The notes beneath the pieces were generated by a model that saw only the letters and a program-made list of their open reading frames with translations, ran no database searches and was not told the DNA's origin. From Ectocarpus siliculosus (taxonomy: Eukaryota; Sar; Phaeophyceae; Ectocarpales; Ectocarpaceae): a stretch of 64,000 nt of DNA. Where the stretch lies: positions 124,001-188,000 of the forward strand of contig FN648111.1 of NCBI GenBank assembly GCA_000310025.1, given 5' to 3'. This document shows, piece after piece, positions 33,001 to 41,981 of this stretch. The translations under genes were made by a program, and so were the position numbers. The first letter of the stretch is position 1. Each line of letters begins with the position of its first letter.

Positions 33001-34374
33001 CCTGGGCTTGACTTGACAAGTTGGGAAAACCCAACCTTGCCCAGCATAAGTTTCGACGTGAATGGATCAGGCCGGATTCGAGAGTAGGCCACCAAACCTC
33101 GGCGAACTGCAGGGAAACAATCCGAAGTGAATGCTTGCAGACGCTGGTGGGTCCAATGAATGAAAAGGAAACCCAAGGCTTCTAGTGCCCATTTCGTGTC
33201 ACTTGAAGGACCATATATATCCAGGTCCTCGTTTCCACCGCCGCTTGTCAACTACTTTCAAAATAATGCATGGCACTCCCTACCCCTGATGACGGGTGCG
33301 AAAGCACCATACCTCTACTACATCACACGGCGTTATTAAATACACGCAGGAAGAGGCAAAACTACTGCGCGAAGTACGGACTGGAGAGTGCCGACTGCGG
33401 GGTGTGGAGTTCAACAACAGTACCTCCAAGTGCACAGCCGTGGTTGATAACGTCGCGGGCACTAAAAAACGAGCATGCAGTCCACGAACTGACGCGTGCT
33501 GACAATGGGTTGAAACACTACGCAGCGAGGGCATCGACATAGATGACGAAATCGGAATCCTGTACTACTCCGTATGGAACATAGTGCACGAGGTCTAACA
33601 GCTGCGCGGGCAAGCTGAGAGAATGTTGCGTGTGCAGAGAGAGATTTCGACTCAATGTGTATTGACTGACAAAGAGAGAGAGGGGGTGATTTGTGCGGGC
33701 TTACATTCTAGGGAGAGGGAGGCAGACAGCAGGCATGGGGAGAGAGAGAGAGAAACGTAGCCAGACCTCGTCAAGCTGCAGGGTGATAGGAGAATAACCC
33801 ACTGACACTCAGAGTCGCAACGTCCACTACGTGTTGCTGGAAATATCACACCTATATTCACCCAGTCACTACACTACACCTGGCATGCTTCAAAGTCATC
33901 AGCAACACCACCTCTACCGATGGGGGTTAAGAGTACGTCGCACTCTTGGCCAGTAGCTTCGAGGCGGTGGCGGACGATGAAAACCAGAAAACCATTGCGG
34001 GATGATTCTCCAAACGACATCAAGGAGTGGATCCCGTTCAGAACGCCCGAATCAACTACGACTGGGAACGTGGGTTTTGCTTCAACTTGCAGCTGTTAAA
34101 GGGGTATACGTTAAGAGGGCTTTAGTTCGATGCATGGCCAGGGAAGGCCGGGAGCAACGTAAGAGAGAAGCGTATGTACACGGAGTAGGGCAACCATACC
34201 TCGAAGATTGTTCTTAGGAAGGCTTAGCTCCACGACACGACCCTGGCCGTCGACCTTGATCCCGTACCATGTGGAAAGCTCTGCCGTCGTGTTCCAGTTG
34301 TCGTTTCTCTCCCAACCAGTCCCGTCGGTCAAAAGAAAGATGGCTACCAGCACCTCACGATCCGTCGCAGCCAT
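17795..34374 (-). CDS. Gene A: LRR-ROCO GTPase (1263 aa, 16 exons)
   Basis: A receptor-like GTPase of the ROCO family. Sixteen exons join in phase to 1264 codons including stop: 34200-34374; LRRs 32432-32503, 31204-31275, 29963-30034, 28749-28820, 27542-27613, 26314-26385; ROC 23555-23783, 23013-23142, 22153-22739; COR 21745-21963, 20452-21211; then 20069-20195, 19561-19631, 18279-19076, 17795-18058. Residues 1-58 cap the LRRs, 59-202 are six 24-residue LRRs, about 250-450 ROC (P-loop GQEGAGKT 271-278, G3 DCAGQ 318-322, G4 TKCD 394-397), about 520-840 COR, then a coiled coil near 950-1000. No kinase domain. Known: Ectocarpus LRR-ROCO proteins are proposed pathogen receptors with exon-shuffled LRRs. 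One intron has a GC donor. No signal peptide, so probably cytosolic (inference). Every intron phase agrees. Confidence 0.88.
18279..19076 (-). CDS. Gene A exon 15 (coiled coil)
   Basis: 798 bases, phase 0 at both ends. Encodes a coiled coil (VARLERLVNDLQQQVGQQHQ), a conserved middle with CAATHRLVPCGPNGQGYDI, and a hydrophobic Ala-rich stretch (FVLQVVCATLAAIAAAPL) that may be a buried or membrane-associated helix. Confidence 0.8.
19561..19631 (-). CDS. Gene A exon 14
   Basis: 71 bases, acceptor CTCCAG|ACAAG, donor CCAGAG|GTGAGA. Encodes KIFQEVAGRLVQAQDRYPV. Identical length in gene B. Confidence 0.75.
20069..20195 (-). CDS. Gene A exon 13 (post-COR)
   Basis: 127 bases, acceptor GTACAG|CAGGCG, donor GTAG|GTGCGC. 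Encodes a short Cys-containing segment (CSLCDSKTGG). Assigned because length and phase fit and gene B has the same 127-base reading. Confidence 0.7.
20452..21211 (-). CDS. Gene A COR exon 2
   Basis: 760 bases. Encodes the winged-helix-like COR body (YVFLDVTWLAQILKPLLNH, LWPDGLSNYVLPALD, EGLVVLLRL). Donor GCG|GTGAGT, phase 0. Confidence 0.85.
21745..21963 (-). CDS. Gene A COR exon 1
   Basis: 219 bases, acceptor TTGCAG|GAACC, donor ATCAG|GTATGC. Encodes the first part of the COR dimerisation region. The gene B equivalent has a 13-base deletion. Confidence 0.85.
22153..22739 (-). CDS. Gene A ROC exon with G4; GC donor
   Basis: 587 bases. Encodes VAYTGLLQMFLSPRAVSLLV, the base-recognition motif TKCD (for NKxD), then a Ser/Pro-rich loop and the start of COR. 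The only frame-consistent donor is GGCAG|GCAAGT, a GC-AG intron; gene B has GGCAG|GCGAGT at the same place. Confidence 0.85.
23013..23142 (-). CDS. Gene A ROC exon with switch II
   Basis: 130 bases. Continues SLRQSL after the P-loop and ends exactly at the G3 motif DCAGQ, donor CAG|GTGAAC. The usual aromatic residue (DFAGQ, DTAGQ) is Cys here. Confidence 0.88.
23555..23783 (-). CDS. Gene A ROC exon with P-loop
   Basis: Begins after CTGCAG. Encodes the linker helix (LPKQLEALLATLSRLG), the family-typical ENPWQEPPEAVV segment, then the first strand of the GTPase and the Walker A loop GQEGAGKT. Donor AACTAG|GTGAGT splits the next Ser codon. Confidence 0.88.
23784..26313. other. Gene A intron, 2.5 kb, old cassette remains
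   Basis: No further exon recognised. Positions 25970-26215 resemble 59960-60200 beside gene B and include the conserved intronic block found next to LRR exons, so this intron starts as an LRR cassette. The rest is unassigned. Confidence 0.6.
26314..26385 (-). CDS. Gene A LRR exon 6
   Basis: 72 bases, phase 1. Core reads LAWLGLSNNQL. Donor GTAAGA. Joins in phase to the ROC exon at 23783, so no further exon is required, though one in the 2.5-kb intron cannot be excluded. Confidence 0.88.
27542..27613 (-). CDS. Gene A LRR exon 5
   Basis: 72 bases, phase 1. Core reads LKFLNLMKNQL; first segment GTIPTELGALTN. Donor GTAAGG. Confidence 0.88.
28749..28820 (-). CDS. Gene A LRR exon 4
   Basis: 72 bases, phase 1. 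Core reads LKSLFLGDNQL. Donor GG|GTAAGC, acceptor CGCAG|GTTCC. Confidence 0.88.
29963..30034 (-). CDS. Gene A LRR exon 3
   Basis: 72 bases, phase 1. Core reads LKELDLGFNQL. Donor GTAAGT. The intron on its acceptor side is nearly identical to that of LRR exon 2, while the exons differ strongly. Confidence 0.88.
30035..32264. repeat. Recent tandem duplication of one cassette intron
   Basis: Positions 30035-31023 and 31276-32264 are nearly identical over about 990 bases at an offset of 1241. I saw only about ten differences. The identity starts directly at the exon edge. Confidence 0.88.
31204..31275 (-). CDS. Gene A LRR exon 2 (degenerate core)
   Basis: 72 bases, phase 1. Core reads LKSLSLHTIHL: the structural Asn of LxLxxN is replaced by Ile and the first strand has STPKEL instead of SIPKEL. 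This repeat may be structurally weaker than its neighbours. Confidence 0.85.
32432..32503 (-). CDS. Gene A LRR exon 1
   Basis: 72 bases, phase 1 at both ends. Variable core reads LKSLCLDSNRL. Acceptor CGCAG|GTTCC, donor GG|GTAAGC. Confidence 0.88.
32769..32924. mobile_element. Foldback/MITE insertion with 19-bp TIRs
   Basis: GAGAATAAGCGCCGTCCGT at 32769-32787 is the exact inverse of 32906-32924. Inside, 32851-32920 folds back on itself (16 bp plus 7 bp of stem around a 16-base loop). It interrupts cassette intron sequence, which resumes with CCATTTGTCTGCTTTCTATT. The centre is hidden by the N gap. Confidence 0.75.
32793..32850. other. Assembly gap, 58 N
   Basis: A run of N. Both flanks carry the same ATAAGCGCCGTCCGT sequence in direct orientation, so the assembly probably failed on the foldback element. 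True length unknown. Confidence 1.
33060..34199. other. First intron of gene A, 5' portion
   Basis: Leaves the cassette homology at about 33080. Holds GA microsatellites (33671-33686, 33737-33755). No additional LRR exon was seen. Confidence 0.6.
34200..34374 (-). CDS. Gene A exon 1: LRR N-terminal cap
   Basis: Starts with ATG at 34374. Encodes a cap typical of these proteins: a helix (EVLVAIFLLTDG), the W...NWNT segment, then the half repeat VVELSLPKNNLR. Donor G|GTATGG leaves phase 1, matching every LRR exon. Confidence 0.88.
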
Positions 34375-34987
34375 TGCAAAGCGAAAAGGGCACCTCCGTG
34401 GGGGGATGAAACCTGGTGGATGGTAACGAGAGACGAAAGCATGATTGATACCATGTTCATGGGGCCTCGCGATGTCGAATTCGTCCAGAAATTACTATCC
34501 CGATAGACGTGGCGCACGATGTTGCCAAGCCCAGATACTCCACGTGATTGCTCAATTATTGTCTAACATATGGTAGAAGATATGCCAACCAGAGAGCGAC
34601 AGATATTACTTTGTGCGGTCGGGCGCCGTCCAGAAGAGAAATGGGCTGAAGGAGAGCATTCCGTTGAAAAAACGAGAATTACTTCATGTGCAAGGGGCTA
34701 ACCGTGAAAACGTTTGGGGTTCTGAATCATTAGATGTACATGGTTCTCTCCTATTCCGTAAATGCAAGCACGTTTTTTCGTCCCCGCCCCTTTTGCGCGG
34801 TCCGGAGATTTGACAGGCGGACCGGGCAGGCGGTCAACGGGTGCAATAAACATCACTGACAACGATAGCAACACCTCACGCGCATCTCAACCAAAGGGTG
34901 TCCAAACTTCTTGCGATGTGCAGGGGCACCACAACCAAAACAGCAGCACCACATACGCCGGCCGGCACCGTAATGTGCCTCCATCGC
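34375..34987. other. Upstream of gene A, nothing recognised
   Basis: Should contain the gene A promoter; no core element could be assigned. Confidence 0.4.
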
Positions 34988-35230
34988 GTAAACGGTTACC
35001 GGGGCAACAGAAATCGGTGAAAGCCGACTCGAGAAGCGCAGTTTGCAACATTCTCCGCTTGAGTAGCCAGAAAACGGTATCGATCGGTGACCTTGGCCAA
35101 TGAGAGTGGGGACTGGGAGTCAATTCCCGGGTATTTGCCTTGTGTACCGTACTTTTCATCCCTCCCCCCCCCCCCGGTATTCCGTTTTCTGTGGTTTGCC
35201 CCTTAAACAGTCGGAGGGCCAAAAACCAGG
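34988..35230. repeat. Relic of a third ROCO 3' flank
   Basis: Resembles 17405-17625 and 53245-53590, which lie downstream of the stop codons of genes A and B (shared landmarks GGTGAAAGCCGACTC, TCTCCGCTTGAG, GTCAATTCC). Similarity is roughly 70 percent. It suggests another member of the array once stood directly upstream of gene A. Confidence 0.65.
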
Positions 35231-37830
35231 TGTAGGAAAAGACGGCCCGATGACAACACAGACGTCCATCATGCTCAAGGCAACAAGCCTTCCACACGAC
35301 CACCCCCGGTGGTGTAAAGGCAATCACGCACATCACGCCCACAACAAGTGGATAACATATGCCTCGTGGCTCCACCATTTTCAACTCTAGGGTCGACGCG
35401 CAAATGGGAATGCTGAATCACACTCTCGCGACAGCAACAGAGGCAGGCACCGGAGGAGGAAGTTGAAGACGAAAAATCGTGATGCCCTTTCCGCCTGTGC
35501 CAAGACGCCTGGAGCGCCCGTAGTTATCGTGTTGTCACGATGTTCACAATGGACGGGATGGTAACCAACACTCTTGCAAATTTCTGCCAGTTTTCGGTAC
35601 TACATGTAATGTGTCAATGGTTCCAGTAAGTAGGGATGACAACCAACACTCTTGTAAACTTCTGCCAGTTTTCTGTACTACATGTGACAATGGCGCCAAT
35701 ACATAATGCCGTGTGTGCCTTTCAACATGCTCTACTGCCTTAGGGGCCAGGGCCTTTCATTGAGCCTCGGAGTCCAAGGCGCGAGATTTTCTCCCTTCAT
35801 CCCAAGGACGGACAGCAAGGTTCTATTTATGTATCGGGCTCTTCCAACCACGCGATGTAGGGGCCCTTCTGTAATTTCCGTCCAATGATGAACCGCCTGG
35901 AAATATTCGCCATTTGTTCAACATGTAGGTATAAAGTTACTCTTCCCATCTACGGGCTTTTACGCCCTCTGACTGGTCGAGCGTTGGTTCGGGGAATCGG
36001 TTCCTCTCCAGGGCCCACGCCCCATTCGGCGTTCCGACGACGCCGCGCAGCTGCGTTTCAGCACAATACGCGGCATCTAGGCCATGCGTTGGGCGTCGGT
36101 GAGGGTTAGGGTTTGGTTGGCCACGGTGTGTGACACATCCCAGACCTCCAGTAGTTCGACCACAACGAGGTCTATAACACCGATTTACGATCTGCTGGCT
36201 TGTGAGGAGGAAGCAAATTAGGACACTTCGTCACACCGGTTGGGTCGCGCTCCGACAACAGATGGCCGTCCTTGACAGGCATTTGAACATACAAAGGTAT
36301 TTTGACCCCTTTCCCCAGGAGTTCTACTCGATGAAGCTGAATCTACAGCCAAAGAGATCAATCGCAGATCGTCAGCTGAACCAAGCTTGGCTACACACGC
36401 AACACCGCGCTGGAGGTGTTGAAGTACACTGGGAGGTGTTGAACTACATACGCTAGCAGGGGAACGGCATGACATGGAAGTGATGGATCAATACTGGGTC
36501 GATGAGGCCGAAGGCAGGTACGACGAATACGCGCGAATGCACTCGTGTCGGCTCTTCTGGGAAGAGAATCGATGTTTACTCCGAAGTTGTTTATTTCGAA
36601 TGCGTAAGAAATTTGTCTCATGTCCCAACTTTCTGTCCCTGCGTGTCTGTATGCCTTCATGCCTGGAACAAGCATGTCTCTCGGCAAAGTAGCGTTCCAG
36701 AGTTGAAGGACTTGAAACTTGGGTGTGGGTGGTGTTAAAAACGTTTGGCTTGGCGCAGGATAACATAATACTTTGTTCTCAAGTGTGGCGAGTGACGTGT
36801 GATGAGTGATGCATTCGCAAAAACTTGCACGTTAAAAAACTGACTGGTACATACTTTGCTACACATATACTCCGAGATTTGACTCCCACATTTCCGTAAG
36901 GGTGCAGCATATCACACACCCAACCTACCCAACAACTTCCTTCTACATACACAAGACGGCCCCCAAACTGCTGTCTTGTTGAGCCTGCTATGCACAGGGG
37001 AGATATCGCTGTCCGCTGCTCCGGGAATCGTGGAAATACAGGTAGACGCCGCTAACGCTACGAATTCATTGCTAATCTATCATGGACTCCTTTCTGGGAT
37101 ATCTGGGGAATCGTCGTGTTATCGTTTCAGAAAAAAAAAAAATTACATAGGAAAGCAAAGAACACCCTGTACTGTGTAGGCATACAACTTGTAATCAGCG
37201 GAAACAAAAAAGGACCGAATGTATTGAGTTGCTGATAGGAGTAGTTGATTGAGATTAAATGCTTGAGAAACACATGAATGAACAGAACTGCTGTGGCATA
37301 CCACGGTATGCATTGTTGTTGTCTTCACATTAAAAAACCGCAACTGACGCGGGCGCCTTCCGTGGTCACAAGCCAACTGCCCCCGAAGGGGGGGTACACC
37401 TTCCAAAAACATAAATGGACAACATAAAAATTCTTCCAAGGCGCGATTTGATTTTCAACCCAAGCAACGAGAAAAAAATATAAAAAAAACTCAAAAAAAA
37501 GAAAAATATAAAGGCTAACCGGGGGGATACAGCGATCGACCCCAGTCAAAAAGAAAAAGGGATGAAAGAAGGACAGATAAGAGAAGAGAGGAAGAGACGG
37601 GGGGGGAAAGAACGGGAAAAAATGGAAGATATACAGGTCCCCTCCAATGCTCCAGCCTTCCGGAGCAACAACGAACCTGGCAACTGCTAACGTGACACCA
37701 AACAGATGACTGACTACTTCCTACGACACAACATCACTGCGGGGGCGGCGAGGGGCGAGGGGAGGTGTTACCGACACGACGGAAGATGCATAAGAAGAAC
37801 AATTGCTGCGAATGGCATGAGGGCCTGTTT
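35231..37830. other. Intergenic, tandem repeat and low complexity
   Basis: A two-copy repeat (35555-35620 and 35633-35693, offset 78) with GTACTACATGT. A single GGTTAGGGTTTGG telomere-like stretch at 36106. A-rich tract at about 37465-37560. No gene recognised. Confidence 0.55.
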
Positions 37831-38861
37831 TAACGTTAAAAAGTTGCACCTTGTTTGATGACCCAATTTGGATGGACCTATTGGTACTTTGGCCATGAAG
37901 GGCGTGCGTCGATTTAACATAATTCTGCCTCGATCGAGGTTCAGAAACACCCAAATGCGATGGAATTGCTGCCCCGAGGTGACGTGGTGATCAACCACGT
38001 AGAGCGATAAACACATGGGAGCAGTACAACTCACACGAACCTAAGCATCAGCACGCGGTGCCAGCGGTCTAAGCCTCATCCTCAGGCTTGCTCTACAACT
38101 GTCGTTCGGACTGTCTCGCTGCACACAACCGACCGTTGACTTTTAACATCGCACATATTGGAGAGCAAGCTCCACAGCAACCCAACCAGCGCGAAAAGTT
38201 GGCACGCTCACAGAATCATTGGAACACAGCTATATTTCCCAGCAGCGGCCAGTGGGCGATGCGTGTGGGTGCCGCATGACCAAGCGTGCCCCATGCGATC
38301 CCGTCAGGCGTACACGGGGGGTGCAAAAGGGACGCAGTGCAACTTGGGTACGGTAAATGACACAAGATACTACACCTACATAAGAAACTACCCCCCCCAC
38401 AGAATACGACACCCCGGTGATACGAGCTAGACCCATGTTAATGGTCGCCAAATCTTTGCGAAGATGTCGAAAATTTCAAAGATTTACGGATAAAGATTTT
38501 GTTTCACATTTTATGGGGAAAATTCTTCGGCAAAATCTTCCCCAACAGTTTCAAATGAGGCAAAAGTCGCTCGTTTGACAACATGTTTGACAAACACTTT
38601 GAAATGGGGCAGGTCGCGAAAATCTTTTCCAAGAGCGGCGAGATTAGTTGCCGATCGCCCCTTCCGTCCTAAACACCAACCACTGCGAAGCGCACACTCA
38701 ACGTAGCAAGCTCATAGAGGGATCCGGACAACCACAACCCTAGAGTCACTGTGTCAACGTTTTGCCGGCTGATACATGGCGGGAGCTCGTCAAGCCTGCG
38801 TAATAAAACAAACAGACAGGGGTGGTTTGGAGGGCACGGAGAAAACGTGGTTTGTGTCTCC

Positions 38862-39334
38862 GAACGGCAAAAAAGCCGGCTGCTTGAGAGGAGACGTGAG
38901 TACAAAAAAACTATCCAGCTCTCGTCCTCTCGACCATTGATTCACGTGTTGTCTTCTAGGGTGTCTTCTCCATCAACGGCCCTCATCCGGGTGCGTGGTT
39001 CAGCAGCGGACATACTCAACAGGCAGGGAGGCGCGTCGCTGTGAACTCGATGTGTTGAAAAAGTCGTTTTTGGGATGGAGGAACAAGCCCTCCATATTCA
39101 ATCAAGTGAATAAATAGACCGAATTAAAAAACCTTGCGTCCACAACTTTGCGCGCACAACGACGCGCCTCCCTGCCGACTGAGCACGGCCACTGCCGACT
39201 CACGCGCAACCGGATGAGAGTCGTTGATGGAGAACACACCCAAGAAGACAAAACATAAATCGATGGTCTAACGGGCGAGAGCTGGCTAGTTTTGCGCTCA
39301 CGTGTCCTCTCAAGCGGCCGACGTTTTGCCGTTG
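38862..39334. repeat. Long foldback: 180-bp inverted arms
   Basis: 38862-39043 and 39155-39334 are inverted copies (roughly 75 percent) around a 110-base spacer. A transcript would fold into a long hairpin. Paralogous ORFs on opposite strands (38751-39044 and 39102-39431) arise from the arms and are not called genes. Confidence 0.75.
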
Positions 39335-39736
39335 GGAAGCACTGGCGCACGTTTTGGTCTCTTTTTGACACCCAGGACATTTTTTCCCGCACGCCCGGAG
39401 CGTTGTCGCCACATGTTGGCGGGCACAGCATCAGCTCAGTGCATCGAGGGTGGTGGGGAGCCCGTTGCGAGCTCGTTACATTCAGTTTCTATGACGCATT
39501 TGTGGTTTGTCTGTCACAAATCGTTTGTTTTGGTAGCAGTAGACCACGATTGATTCCGGCCGCACATCTGATGCATTCCGAGAAAACCACACGATAAGAT
39601 AATTATTTTTGCGCAATGAAAACGGTACTATTAAAAAGAAAAAAACGGTACTCAAATGTTCCTCTCTGGCAGATATTCGCGCGCAAATGTTTCACAACAT
39701 TATTGAAGATTATTTCCTGCATTTTGAAACCACAAA

Positions 39737-39782
39737 CTCAGACTCTTTTCTATGATAGAGATGGTTTCGTTGTGTCATATTA
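39737..39782. repeat. Second copy of 46-bp dispersed repeat
   Basis: Matches 15389-15434 except two positions; followed by an A-run, unlike the TTAGGG palindrome there. Confidence 0.65.
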
Positions 39783-40855
39783 AGAAAAAAAAAAAAAACA
39801 TTGGTCTTATGTTTATTGGGCGTTTCTGACAAACCATCGATTTATCACCCGGGATCCTGGGATACACAAGATAGCACACTCCGGTGAAAAATTAAGGTTA
39901 CGCCGCATATATTCACGGGGGCCCTCCTTTTATCACCCGGGTGACAGCATCTGCCCCTGGGCATCACACACAAACAAACACACCCTCAATGTGCGGGAAA
40001 CGCCCCGCATAAAGACCTCCAACAACCTGAATGTGCAGGAAGAAGAGCAGCCTGCCGCCGCAAGTACCCCCGCTTCTTCCTCAACTGCTTCGACCGCAGC
40101 AGCACAGGCGCAACAGATCACCTCATTCTTTCAACCCGAGCAAAAAAAAATCTTCGACGCAAGCGGTTCCTGCTACGGCTCCTCCTCCTGCTCCTTTTGA
40201 TCCAACAACAGCAGCTGGCACAGCAATAAGCGCCAACATGACAGCCACCGCCTCGCCTCACCAGCAGTCAGTTGCTGACTCACTCTCGGTGGTAGCACGT
40301 ACGAGTACCGCAGACGAGTCAACACGCACCACCAAGGCCTCTCAGCTGGTGTTGGTGGACACTCCCTCATTGCCACACCCCCAAACACACCCTGTGGGTG
40401 TTCAGACGTGCTATCACACACCCTGGTTATCATACACCCTTGGGGGCCCCTGCGAGCTGCACTTTATCACCCGGCGACATAAGATACCACACCCCCCACA
40501 GGATACATACACACCCGGTGATACTATTTTTAAACCCAAAAATGTTATCACCGGGGTGTGTTATCTTGTGTCATTTACGGTACTTCGATTCAGAAACAAT
40601 TCAATTTGCAATAGTTTTTTGCTACACGGAATATGGAAGTCCCGCTTTTCCGGGCAGAGAAAGCCTCATAATGTTTTTCCTGTTGACCAATCAGCGTCTT
40701 TGATCCCCGGCACCCCCCTCAAACGTATTTATTGCAGGACTCTATGTATTTAGGTGCAACTTTTTAACGTTAATACAGACCCTGATCATATGAGCGGAAA
40801 GAAATTGTCCGCATGTGAAGTATTTACGAATTTTATCCATATACTAACGACGCGA

Positions 40856-41350
40856 TCACGCGTGGGATACAGCAAGCTCTCGCGAGGTCCTCGCGTTGCG
40901 CACTTCTTCCACCAACAACGCATCGCACAGCATCTCAGATAGACTACTGCAAGGTATTGAGTCGTCACCCGCGGCTCGTTTCCCCTCCATATGTATTATG
41001 AAGACCGGTCCGGGAAATGTTCCAAATATTTTCCAGGAACGTTCGAACACGAAAGCACACGTATCACAGGGGTGCCTCTCATCCCCACTTCTTTGGGCAA
41101 CCAAGTGCCGACACGGCAGACAGGAGGAAAGAGAGAGCACGGTTTGCAGCAGTTCATTCGTCAGGGGTGTCCCGGCTGTGCGACACCCGGGATTTGGTAG
41201 CAGCGCGGCGCACGCCACAAGTGCCGTCTTGAGTTTGTCGACGCGCTTTGCTGCCGCAGCGTCTTTCCTCGTGTCTCTCGTGTCTACAGCAGTGGTCGCC
41301 ATGTCTTCGAAGGCTCGCATGACCGCCGATCCGGCGGCCGCGTCCACCAT
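40856..41350 (-). CDS. Hypothetical protein, 164 aa
   Basis: Open frame from ATG at 41350 with balanced, protein-like composition: a helical Ala/Lys-rich N-terminus, a CxxC pair (CDTC) and IFGTFPGPVFIIHMEG. No family recognised. It runs divergently from the ORF at 41418, with under 70 bases between the two starts. It could be a real small gene or part of an unrecognised transposon. Confidence 0.3.
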   Translation of the reverse strand: MVDAAAGSAVMRAFEDMATTAVDTRDTRKDAAAAKRVDKLKTALVACAALLPNPGCRTAGTPLTNELLQTVLSLSSCLPCRHLVAQRSGDERHPCDTCAFVFERSWKIFGTFPGPVFIIHMEGKRAAGDDSIPCSSLSEMLCDALLVEEVRNARTSRELAVSHA

Positions 41351-41417
41351 TGCGTAAGGGGAGGACTACGCCGTCATCCAAGATCCCATCTAGGTGCAGC
41401 GCGGCGACTCCCGCGTC

Positions 41418-41981
41418 ATGGATCTCGAGCGCGTTCGGGTGTTTCCCGGGCCGAGGTCGTGCGCGGACACAAACAACCTGTCCGTGTTGATCGCGGTCCT
41501 GCAACCACTGGTCGACGCGCACGACTACGAACCCAAACCTATATTTCTGGATCTGTGGTCAACGGCGCGTGACGCGGGCGGGAGCGGAGCGGAGATCCTC
41601 ACGCGCGCCAAGATTGCTCTGCTCCACGCCACGCTCGAGTACCTCGTCAAGCGGATCAACCACGGGGACCTCCGCGTGCTTCCCGACGCTGTCTTCTTGC
41701 CATCGGTGTATTCGTCAGCTCCTCCTGCGGCTCAGCCCGTGGTTCCGCCGGCCCCCGCGCCAGCCGCCGGCGCGCCCGCCTCCCCTCCCGCACCCGCAGC
41801 GGCAGCCACCACGGCAGCCGCTACACCTTCTGCAGCCACCGCGACGGCCGCAACTTCAGGGCCCGCAGCACCGCCGGGAGCCATCCGGAGGGCGAGGAGG
41901 GCGCCAAAAATCGGGCCCGCACGGATGGAGCGGAAGGAGCGGCTGGCAGTTCGTTGGCGGGAGAGCCCTCCAAGAGGATAG
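41418..41981 (+). CDS. Hypothetical protein with Pro/Ala-rich tail
   Basis: GC-rich open frame. The first 100 residues look globular (NNLSVLIAVLQPLVDAHDYE, KIALLHATLEYLVKRI), followed by a long Pro/Ala/Thr low-complexity tail. A good donor (CAG|GTGAGT) near 42042 lies in another frame, so an internal intron is possible. No family recognised. Confidence 0.3.
   Translation: MDLERVRVFPGPRSCADTNNLSVLIAVLQPLVDAHDYEPKPIFLDLWSTARDAGGSGAEILTRAKIALLHATLEYLVKRINHGDLRVLPDAVFLPSVYSSAPPAAQPVVPPAPAPAAGAPASPPAPAAAATTAAATPSAATATAATSGPAAPPGAIRRARRAPKIGPARMERKERLAVRWRESPPRG

Larger units (their letters stand above)
38348..40583. repeat. Inner inverted repeats and CCGGTGATA motif family
   Basis: 38348-38369 (TAAATGACACAAGATA core) and 40562-40583 are inverted copies matching at 21 of 22 positions. 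The motif ACACAAGATA followed by CACACC and CCGGTGATA recurs at 39861-39888, 40464-40525 and 40540-40583. Confidence 0.55.
37831..40772. repeat. 2.9-kb segment bounded by 21-bp inverted repeats
   Basis: TAACGTTAAAAAGTTGCACCT (written here in two parts: TAACGTTAAA, AAGTTGCACCT) at 37831-37851 is perfectly inverted at 40752-40772, and weaker similarity continues outside both. It may be a non-autonomous DNA transposon. No transposase recognised inside. Confidence 0.5.

Noticed and set aside
38751-39431. Two paralogous ORFs on opposite strands
   Set aside because: They mirror the arms of the foldback repeat and lack any domain.
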